NCBI GenBank assembly: GCA_045660325.1
Contig: JAZRDO010000026.1
Coordinates: 1-6,570 of the forward strand
Reading direction: 5' to 3'
Length of the DNA: 6,570 nt
Source: SVTX01 sp045660325
GTDB lineage: Bacteria > Bacillota > Clostridia > Oscillospirales > CAG-272
The first letter of the stretch is position 1, and the number at the start of each line of letters is the position of its first letter. Below, in pieces: positions 1 to 5,695 of the stretch. The notes below the pieces were generated by a model, which searched no databases, had not been told where the DNA came from, and saw nothing but the letters and a program-made list of their open reading frames with translations. A program made the translations under genes and the position numbers.

Positions 1-1
1 C

Positions 2-178
2 GAGATTATGTATATGAATGAAAATATGCGTAACGCCGTCGTGCGCGAAAAGAATCTTGAGGTGCTTCGCGACCTCGCAAGACAAAACGGAATGGTCACT
101 CTTTGGAGCTCCTGCCGTAACCTTGTAATAAACGGCGTGACGAGTATCCAACAGCTTATGACCTTGAATATGGAGTGA
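2..178 (+). CDS. Type IV pilus assembly / type II secretion ATPase (PilB/GspE family), C-terminal end only
   Basis: Partial gene: only the last 58 codons are present, in the frame that starts at base 2 and ends at TGA 176-178. The residues match the extreme C-terminus of PilB/GspE hexameric ATPases: a helix following the pattern NENMRNAVVREKNLEVLRDLA, then NGMVTLWSSC, then a stretch ending in INGVTSIQQLMTLN. In the family the equivalent segments read like 'EGM.TLR..G..KV..G.TS.EEVLRVT'. These ATPases sit on the cytoplasmic face and drive extension of type IV pili or pseudopili. The Walker and Asp/His boxes would be upstream of the window and cannot be seen. The stop lies 42 bases before the giant prepilin gene, which fits one operon in which the motor precedes its substrate. 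PilT (retraction ATPase) is less likely because its C-terminus lacks the G-TS-EEV pattern, but it is not excluded. Confidence 0.72.
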   Translation, partial: EIMYMNENMRNAVVREKNLEVLRDLARQNGMVTLWSSCRNLVINGVTSIQQLMTLNME

Positions 179-208
179 TTTTAGCTCCGTTCACCCTCAT
201 TTTTTAAC

Positions 209-214
209 AGGAGG
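209..214 (+). promoter_or_regulatory. Ribosome binding site (AGGAGG) of the giant prepilin gene
   Basis: A full AGGAGG lies six bases before the ATG at 221. It fixes the start of the long gene and agrees with the prepilin leader beginning directly at this Met. No separate promoter is evident in the 42-base gap, so co-transcription with the ATPase is likely. Confidence 0.9.
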
Positions 215-220
215 AAAATT

Positions 221-316
221 ATGAAAAAGAGAAACATTAAAGCCTTTACTGTCGTAGAGCTTGTAATCGTTATCGCAGTTATTGCTATACTTGCGGCGGT
301 TATGATCCCTACCTTC
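221..316 (+). other. Type IV prepilin leader and N-terminal assembly helix
   Basis: Residues 1-32. A short basic leader (KKRNIK) is followed by Ala8, then FTVVE and about 18 hydrophobic residues up to IPTF. The hydrophobic helix, Glu at +5 and a Pro near mature position 22 are the classic N-methylated pilin pattern. The residue before the cut is Ala, where Gly is usual; Ala is tolerated in some prepilins. A prepilin peptidase (PilD type) is needed but is not in this window. Confidence 0.9.
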
Positions 317-3300
317 AGCGGCTTGATAAGAAAGGCGAATAAATCCGCGGACGAAGCGGAGATAACCTCGCTCAATACACAGCTTGCTATCTGGGATGGC
401 GATATTACGACCGAAGCGGATCTTTATGCGGTAATCGCAGAAACCTACGGCGAAGAAACCGCTAAAACCTTTGCGCCAAGAAGCGCAAAGCACGGTCTGC
501 ATTATTGGTATGACGTAGCTAAAAATCGTGTGATCCTTAGCAAATATGAGGATCTTGACGCGACCCCCGTTAATACTGTAAATGCAAATTCTGGTGTGAC
601 AATGCTTTCCAACGTAACACCACTTGCAGCAGGAGAAGAGAAGGCTCCTTTTGCACCTAACAGCCTTCGTACCATCACCAAGGGCGAAAGACAGTATTTC
701 TTTATAGATAAGAGCGGTAGTGCGGTCGCTGAATTCTTTGACTTGATCGATACAATCAGCGAAAACAATTATAGTGACATTGAGGCGGCACTTGAAAGCC
801 TTAAAGGTGAGATTGTTAATGCAATCAAAACAAGACTTGCGTCCGTCGCAATCCTTAATGGCAACGGCTTGTTTACAAAGGTTGAGAAGCCTTCCGCGAT
901 CTATATTCCTGTGAATAAGGATACCGAGAATGTCATCGCCTTGGGAACAGCAATCTATAAAGACGGTGATCTTGTTGATCGTAACGCGGTAGATTTTTCC
1001 GAGATAAAGCGCATTGATTTGCCTAACGGATATAAGGTTCTTACTGCAGGTCTGACAGGCTTTAGAGGTGCCGATGCAACTCCTATGTTGGAGAACACGA
1101 CCGAACTCCACGTTAACGCCAAGGAAAGCGACCTCGGAACAATTTTCGAGGCATATTCTACTGATTGCGTTATCGTTCTTCCTAATGGTTCGAGATACAT
1201 TATAGAGGGAACGAGTATCTATAAGCTTCCCAAGGGTGATACACCTATCACTGATGATCTTAAAGCCGATAGTGTTCCCGATGTTAAGATTGAATACACG
1301 GACGGCAATGAAAATGTTGGAGCAGATACCGGTTATTTCTATAACGGCACACTCTATATCGCATACGACATAGAGAATGGCGCACAGCTTTCCTTGGCTG
1401 ACGGCGTTGCTTCAAGTATGGTTAATTGGACAGTAAGTGATAATGCTCCTATTAGCATTGATGAAACTGGTAAGATTACAGTGGTAGGCGCCCCCGATCC
1501 TCTTAATGTTACGGCTACTGTAACTGCCACGTCTAAATATAACAACGAAAAGACGGATAGCATAAATGTAGTGCTTGTATTCCCGACAACTGTAGATTGG
1601 TCTTTAGAAACAATTGGAGATAAAACAGCAGATTCTAATGTTATCAATGAACCGATTAAACTTAGCATTAGCGATGTCGATAAGCTTTCATTTGAAATCA
1701 AGGCAACTGGAACTGTTGGATATACATATAACAGTTATGTCAAAATGGCTGGCGCCGAGAGTGTTCAGTTTATTTTGGGCGACGGAAACCTGCTTACAAA
1801 GGATGGCGAAAAATTGGTAGCTCATCCAGGAAATATTACGGAAGAGAATAACACCCAGACACTTAACGTCATCTATAAAGTTGGCGAGCAGACTTATATC
1901 ACAGCAACTTATGATATCATAGTTTCTGACGATACAAATTGCCCTATTAGCGTAAATGCTATTACTAATTCTCTCAATATGGGAGATAAATATCTGTTCC
2001 GCGTTGGTAACAGCAATGCATTCAACTTGAACAAATTGTTTAACGGCACGACAGACAAGAAAGTTAAAATTGAAATATATGATGTAGCGCTGACAGATAA
2101 TGACGGAGAAGAAAATCTCATTGCCACTTCTGGAAATTTCTATGCAAAGATTAACGACATTGCGGCCAACACTAAAGAATGCTCAGATGGCAATTGGAAT
2201 GAAATTAAAGTGCAGTTTTTTGGTACCGGCGTAGCAATTATTCGTTTTACTGCAAACGGCAAGACTGAGGAATTGCATATTGAAGTTGTTGACGGTTACA
2301 ACATTACCTCGGCAGGGGAGTTGAAAACTAATAAGAACAATATTTTGTTGAATGATATTGATATTAGTGATTACAGTAATAACTATATTTCTTTCTCGGG
2401 TAATACCACCAACCATGTAGTTTTGTACGGTAATGGTTTTAAGTTTAATATTGAGGCAGGAAGAAATAATAACTTTGGCGTAATTACTCTTACAAACGCT
2501 GATATTGACAACACAAGAATTATCGGATCAATATATACTGAGTACGGCGACTCGTGGGATAACGGGAACACCCCATACTATGCATCAGCAGTATATGTTA
2601 CTGCGAATAGCCGAATTTCCAATTCCTACATTTTTGGCTGTCGTGCAAATGTCAGAGTAGATAATTTAATTTCTAAGGGAACTCTCGAACTTGTTGATAC
2701 CGTTTTGGATTGCGGAAGATTTGCAAACCTCGATGTTGCCGGTAATGCTGTATTGGAAGGTGTAACAACCGTAAATGAACCGCGTCCGGATAATAAAAAT
2801 GTAGCGGGTTTTAGTGTTGTGATTCCCCAAGAAGGTGGATCTTCAACAATAGAAATTAAAGGTAAGGGCTTAACACAATACAATTGGATGACCAGCAGCG
2901 ATAGCTCTAAGCTTCCTAATTTTACTGGTAAAAATGTATTATTCAATGCTATGTTTGATACAGAGTATGCTGCATTCCAGCACAAACATGGCACTGAAAC
3001 CTATGTCAATATGGGTATTATCTCTATGTCTAGTGAGACAGACGGAAGTAATATTAAATACGAATCTCAATATTATACTGAAAAGACTGCAACGCTTACT
3101 GGTTTTTCGGGCTATGTTGTATCTCTTGGAGAAAAGTACAGCTTGTCCTCAAATGATTTGACATACCGCGAGGACACTTATTCTTGGGATCCTTCGAAGC
3201 AGAGCGCATCGCTACCTACATTTACATGGACAGCCGGATATGAGGATTATAAGCATGAAATTTCTTTTGATAGCGGAAGTTCTGTAACATTTGATCCTAA

Positions 3301-4747
3301 AGTATTGATTGCTGAAAAGCATAAGCAGGGTTTGGAAGTTACAATAAAGCTCGAAAATGATTCCTCTTACACTGGTGGTGGTAAAACTTTCACCGAGGGA
3401 GGCACTTATACATTTGAATATACTGTAACAGACCCGTATGTTTATAATTTAGATGGAACGCTTGCAGAAGCGAAAATTTACACCTATAAGCTTACCGTTG
3501 AAGTAGAGGTTAGAGAGACAACCATCAAAGAACCCGAATTTACCTTTAACGGAGTAAAAGCAACTATCGTTGAGGGTACAGATGGAAAGTTCTATGTTAC
3601 GCTTCCTGCTGGAACAGCTAATACAAAAACAACTACTGCTGGTGGAAAGACTATCACATACCCGATTGCTGAGGGAAAAACTCAGGCTGTTTCACTTGGT
3701 AATAATAAGTATTGGTATTTCCCTTATTATTCGATCGTAACTATTACAAATTACACAGATGCTTTCGGAAATAACACAATCTTTAATAGTTCCACCACAA
3801 GCAAGGGGCCTGTTCCCGAGTCTTATTCAGGCGATTTGTATTGGGGTAAGAGCGACGCGGAAGGTAACTACTCAGATTACGGTGGCTATGGTATGAAACG
3901 TAATACTAGCAACGACAGTAAGTATCAAGTCGAAAGAGAAACTACTGTTCAATTCTCCTTTACTGCCGGAAATAACACAACATACTACTACTACATTCAT
4001 TATGCTTTCGATACTACAGATGATGCTCCTAGCTCTGGTGGAGGCTCCGACAATTGTATTGCCGCAGGCACTATGATTACTCTGGCTGATGGCTCTAAGA
4101 AGGCTGTCGAGGATCTTCGTAAGGGTGATATGGTAATGTCCTTCGACCACCTTACTGGCGAGATCACATACAAGGATGTAATCATCGTTGCAAGAACGTA
4201 TTCAGAAAGCTACTACAAGAACACGTTCGTGTTCGATGACGGAACAGAGCTTGTAACGATCAATGAGCACGGTATCTACGACCTTGACCTCAACAAGTAC
4301 GTAAATATCGATCACATTAACTATACCGATTATCTTGGACATAGTTTTGTATCTGTAGATGCCGAGGGTAATCTTGGTGTGAAAAAGCTTGTTGACGTTA
4401 AGACCGTTTGCGGCGGTGGTTATAAGTACGACATCGTAACTAATGGAACTCTTAATTACGTTGCAGAGGATACTCTTTCTGTAACACACGTTCTTGTTGA
4501 TGTTATCAACTCCTTCGACTTTGGCTCAGATCTCAAGTACGATGCAGAAAAGATGCTGTCTGATATTGAGAAGTACGGTCTGTATGACTATGCAGAATGG
4601 GAAGAGTACTGCGATATTTCTGTATTTGATCAGTACAATATTCCCGTTATGAAGGTGGGTATTTCTAAGGGACTTTACACCAAGGAATACATTATCGGCC
4701 TTATTAACACGTATGTTCTTAATGACAGCGCTCAGATTATCGACTAA
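221..4747 (+). CDS. Giant type IV prepilin-like surface protein with Ig-like/beta-helix regions and C-terminal Hint domain
   Basis: A 1508-residue protein. Residues 1-8 (MKKRNIKA) form a class III leader, and 9-32 are the hydrophobic pilin helix beginning FTVVEL, with Glu13 as mature position 5. Prepilin peptidase should cut at A8|F9. Residues about 33-110 resemble a small pseudopilin head (LNTQL, then HYWYDVAKNRVIL). About 370-453 look like a Big_2-type Ig fold (NWTVSDNAPISIDETGKITV). About 691-854 have short beta repeats rich in Asn, Ile, Val and Gly, suggesting a right-handed beta-helix. About 1001-1098 are another beta-sandwich-like region, followed by a Tyr/Gly/Asn-rich stretch and an SSGGGSDN linker. 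Residues 1279-1423 are a Hint domain and 1424-1508 a tail. Ordinary pilins have about 150-200 residues, so this is probably an adhesin or tip-like subunit displayed on the surface; that role is inferred. No LPXTG motif, C-terminal anchor helix or enzyme motif was seen. The middle is AT-richer than both ends. Confidence is high for the reading frame and both end modules, and low for the fold calls between them. Confidence 0.93.
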   Translation: MKKRNIKAFTVVELVIVIAVIAILAAVMIPTFSGLIRKANKSADEAEITSLNTQLAIWDGDITTEADLYAVIAETYGEETAKTFAPRSAKHGLHYWYDVAKNRVILSKYEDLDATPVNTVNANSGVTMLSNVTPLAAGEEKAPFAPNSLRTITKGERQYFFIDKSGSAVAEFFDLIDTISENNYSDIEAALESLKGEIVNAIKTRLASVAILNGNGLFTKVEKPSAIYIPVNKDTENVIALGTAIYKDGDLVDRNAVDFSEIKRIDLPNGYKVLTAGLTGFRGADATPMLENTTELHVNAKESDLGTIFEAYSTDCVIVLPNGSRYIIEGTSIYKLPKGDTPITDDLKADSVPDVKIEYTDGNENVGADTGYFYNGTLYIAYDIENGAQLSLADGVASSMVNWTVSDNAPISIDETGKITVVGAPDPLNVTATVTATSKYNNEKTDSINVVLVFPTTVDWSLETIGDKTADSNVINEPIKLSISDVDKLSFEIKATGTVGYTYNSYVKMAGAESVQFILGDGNLLTKDGEKLVAHPGNITEENNTQTLNVIYKVGEQTYITATYDIIVSDDTNCPISVNAITNSLNMGDKYLFRVGNSNAFNLNKLFNGTTDKKVKIEIYDVALTDNDGEENLIATSGNFYAKINDIAANTKECSDGNWNEIKVQFFGTGVAIIRFTANGKTEELHIEVVDGYNITSAGELKTNKNNILLNDIDISDYSNNYISFSGNTTNHVVLYGNGFKFNIEAGRNNNFGVITLTNADIDNTRIIGSIYTEYGDSWDNGNTPYYASAVYVTANSRISNSYIFGCRANVRVDNLISKGTLELVDTVLDCGRFANLDVAGNAVLEGVTTVNEPRPDNKNVAGFSVVIPQEGGSSTIEIKGKGLTQYNWMTSSDSSKLPNFTGKNVLFNAMFDTEYAAFQHKHGTETYVNMGIISMSSETDGSNIKYESQYYTEKTATLTGFSGYVVSLGEKYSLSSNDLTYREDTYSWDPSKQSASLPTFTWTAGYEDYKHEISFDSGSSVTFDPKVLIAEKHKQGLEVTIKLENDSSYTGGGKTFTEGGTYTFEYTVTDPYVYNLDGTLAEAKIYTYKLTVEVEVRETTIKEPEFTFNGVKATIVEGTDGKFYVTLPAGTANTKTTTAGGKTITYPIAEGKTQAVSLGNNKYWYFPYYSIVTITNYTDAFGNNTIFNSSTTSKGPVPESYSGDLYWGKSDAEGNYSDYGGYGMKRNTSNDSKYQVERETTVQFSFTAGNNTTYYYYIHYAFDTTDDAPSSGGGSDNCIAAGTMITLADGSKKAVEDLRKGDMVMSFDHLTGEITYKDVIIVARTYSESYYKNTFVFDDGTELVTINEHGIYDLDLNKYVNIDHINYTDYLGHSFVSVDAEGNLGVKKLVDVKTVCGGGYKYDIVTNGTLNYVAEDTLSVTHVLVDVINSFDFGSDLKYDAEKMLSDIEKYGLYDYAEWEEYCDISVFDQYNIPVMKVGISKGLYTKEYIIGLINTYVLNDSAQIID
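1328..1579 (+). other. Probable Big_2-type Ig-like domain in the giant prepilin
   Basis: Residues about 370-453. The pattern W-T-V-S, then I-S-I-D-E-T-G-K-I-T-V, then A-T-V-T-A-T-S is the usual core of bacterial Ig-like group 2 domains, which act as spacers or binding modules in surface proteins. Boundaries are approximate and were judged by eye. Confidence 0.55.
2291..2782 (+). other. Possible parallel beta-helix segment in the giant prepilin
   Basis: Residues about 691-854. Short alternating strands of Ile, Val and Leu are separated by Asn/Gly/Asp turns (for example ILLNDIDISDY, VITLTNADIDNTRIIGS, GTLELVDTVLDCG, AVLEGVTTVN). This resembles the rungs of right-handed beta-helix adhesins and pectate-lyase-like folds. 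No catalytic residues could be assigned, so a binding role is more likely than an enzymatic one. The segment lies in the AT-richest part of the gene. Confidence 0.4.
4055..4489 (+). other. Hint (hedgehog/intein) autoprocessing domain, bacterial intein-like, no terminal Asn
   Basis: Residues 1279-1423 of the giant prepilin. Block A is CIAAGTMITLADG, with Cys1279 as the predicted N-S acyl-shift nucleophile directly after Asn1278. It is followed by AVEDLRKGDMVMS, the typical Hint strand with the K-G-D turn. A block-B-like LVTINEHGIYD carries Thr1346 and His1350. A block-F-like YDIV...LNYVAEDTLSVTH runs from Tyr1403 to His1423. At 145 residues it is mini-intein sized and has no homing endonuclease insert. 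The end reads T-H-V, not H-N followed by Cys, Ser or Thr, so the Asn and +1 nucleophile needed for splicing are absent. Cleavage or transfer at Asn1278|Cys1279 is the expected chemistry (inference from the Hint family). It lies after a flexible Ser/Gly linker, which would leave the junction accessible. Confidence 0.88.
4490..4744 (+). other. 85-residue tail after the Hint domain
   Basis: Residues 1424-1508. The tail is acidic and aromatic (YDYAEWEEYCDISVFDQY) and then turns amphipathic (GLYTKEYIIGLINTYV). It is not a recognisable anchor, toxin or sortase signal. By position it corresponds to the adduct-recognition region that follows Hint in hedgehog-like proteins, but no sequence relationship can be claimed by eye. 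Confidence 0.5.
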
Positions 4748-4756
4748 CAACTTTTT

Positions 4757-4784
4757 ATCACCCACCCTTTCGGGGGTGGGTGGT
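4757..4784 (+). terminator. GC-rich hairpin between the giant prepilin gene and the next gene
   Basis: CACCCACCC (4759-4767) pairs perfectly with GGGTGGGTG (4774-4782) around a six-base loop, and a U-G and an A-U pair can extend the stem. It starts 9 bases after the prepilin stop. The tail is only TTTATAAT, a weak U tract, so termination may be partial. It could act as an attenuator that lowers expression of the downstream genes, or as a 3' stabiliser of the long mRNA. Confidence 0.6.
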
Positions 4785-4800
4785 TTATAATCCTTTGTTC

Positions 4801-4806
4801 AGGAGG
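4801..4806 (+). promoter_or_regulatory. Ribosome binding site (AGGAGG) of the Lys-rich Ig-like membrane protein gene
   Basis: AGGAGG lies six bases before the ATG at 4813, the same spacing as for the giant prepilin gene. It supports this start codon. Confidence 0.9.
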
Positions 4807-4812
4807 TAGCCT

Positions 4813-5694
4813 ATGGCTATAAAATATACATCTACAAAACCCGAAAAAGAAAAGCCCCAAAAGGCACCTAAAGCACCCAAAACCGAAAAGCCTGCGAAAA
4901 AAGACAATTTGGTTAAGGTGAAGATGAGCAAGCCCACAAAGGCTGCTAAAGCGCCTAAGGCACAGAAACCCCAAAAGGTAAAGAATAGTACGCCCGCGAA
5001 AGCGCCTAAGGCAGGAGCGTCTGTCACGTTTAAAGGTGGTAAAACTAAAAAGACGTCAAATACCGTGAATGGTGATGCGCCCAAAAAAGCATTTGCTCCT
5101 AAAATTGCTATAGTGATAGGCGTTATCTTGGTGCTTGCTATCGTAATGGTTGCTGTATTTTTGATTATGCCTGCAGTTAAGCAAAATGGCGAGGCGATAA
5201 AAGAAATAAGTGTTTCGCAATTGCCTGACAAGACTGTTTATTTGACCGGTGAAGAAGCAAATTACACTGGCTTGCGTATTCAGGTGACGAAAAAAAATGG
5301 TGAAACCTATACCGTTCGCGCTCATGAGTGCGAAATTACCGGATTTGATAGCGCCAAGGAAGGATATATACGTATTCTTGTAAAATATGAGGGCTTTGAG
5401 GTTGGGTTTAACCTCAAGGTTCAGGAGCCACCACGCCCTACTCCATCACTTAAGAGCATTAGTTTGAAAACTTTACCTAAAACAGAATATAAGGTAGGAG
5501 AGAGGCTCGATACCATAGGTGGTGTTATTCTTTGCGAATATAATGATGGTTCACAACACACTGTTTCTCTTGTAAATGGCCATGTCTCTGGCTTCAAGAA
5601 TGTCGATGGCCCGGGAACATATATGTTGACCGTAAAGTACAAGGAAAACGGCGTTTTGGCAACCTGCACCTACGAAATCACGGTAACAGAATAA
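4813..5694 (+). CDS. Single-pass membrane protein: Lys/Pro/Ala-rich cytoplasmic N-terminus and two extracellular Big_3-type Ig-like domains
   Basis: A 293-residue protein of unknown function. Residues 1-97 are low-complexity and strongly basic (repeated KAPK and KPQK units). Residues about 98-119 are one transmembrane helix (IAIVIGVILVLAIVMVAVFLI). By the positive-inside rule the basic segment is cytoplasmic and the rest is outside. Two similar Ig-like domains follow: about 129-204 (starting IKEISVSQLPDKTVYLTGE) and about 213-293 (starting LKSISLKTLPKTEYKVGE), joined by PPRPTP. Each has the 'I-S-x-x-x-LP-K/D-T-x-Y-x-x-GE' start and late 'G-Y/T-x-x-x-V-K-Y' strand of bacterial Ig-like group 3 domains. 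There is no signal-peptidase site, lipobox or LPXTG motif. It follows the giant prepilin gene after a hairpin and sits one base before the next gene, so it is probably translated from the same operon. The basic tail could bind nucleic acid, acidic lipid or a cytoplasmic partner; this cannot be decided from the sequence. Confidence 0.9.
   Translation: MAIKYTSTKPEKEKPQKAPKAPKTEKPAKKDNLVKVKMSKPTKAAKAPKAQKPQKVKNSTPAKAPKAGASVTFKGGKTKKTSNTVNGDAPKKAFAPKIAIVIGVILVLAIVMVAVFLIMPAVKQNGEAIKEISVSQLPDKTVYLTGEEANYTGLRIQVTKKNGETYTVRAHECEITGFDSAKEGYIRILVKYEGFEVGFNLKVQEPPRPTPSLKSISLKTLPKTEYKVGERLDTIGGVILCEYNDGSQHTVSLVNGHVSGFKNVDGPGTYMLTVKYKENGVLATCTYEITVTE
4828..5085 (+). repeat. Lys-Ala-Pro low-complexity coding repeat with a 15-bp direct repeat
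   Basis: This segment encodes degenerate KAPK/KPQK units. An exact 15-base repeat, AAAGCGCCTAAGGCA, occurs at 4948-4962 and 4999-5013, 51 bases (17 codons) apart and in frame. Such tracts can lengthen or shorten by slippage or recombination without shifting the frame. Confidence 0.7.
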
Positions 5695-5695
5695 C

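Noticed and set aside
197..1111. A 304-codon open frame on the minus strand opposite the start of the giant prepilin gene
   Set aside because: It lies fully antisense to a gene with a strong ribosome binding site and a recognisable prepilin leader. The product is rich in Cys and basic residues with no domain, as expected for a shadow frame.
3584..3625. A sortase-like signal (LPAGT) in the giant prepilin
   Set aside because: The order is L-P-A-G-T, not L-P-x-T-G. It is internal and not followed by a membrane helix and basic tail.
4055..4489. A complete self-splicing intein in the giant prepilin
   Set aside because: The terminal Asn and the following Cys/Ser/Thr are missing, and only an 85-residue tail follows, with no obvious C-extein function. 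A cleaving or transferring Hint domain fits better.
4785..5231. A 148-codon minus-strand frame rich in Phe, Leu and Ala, resembling a membrane protein
   Set aside because: Its hydrophobicity is the complement of the Lys/Pro/Ala-rich coding sequence on the + strand. It has no domain pattern.
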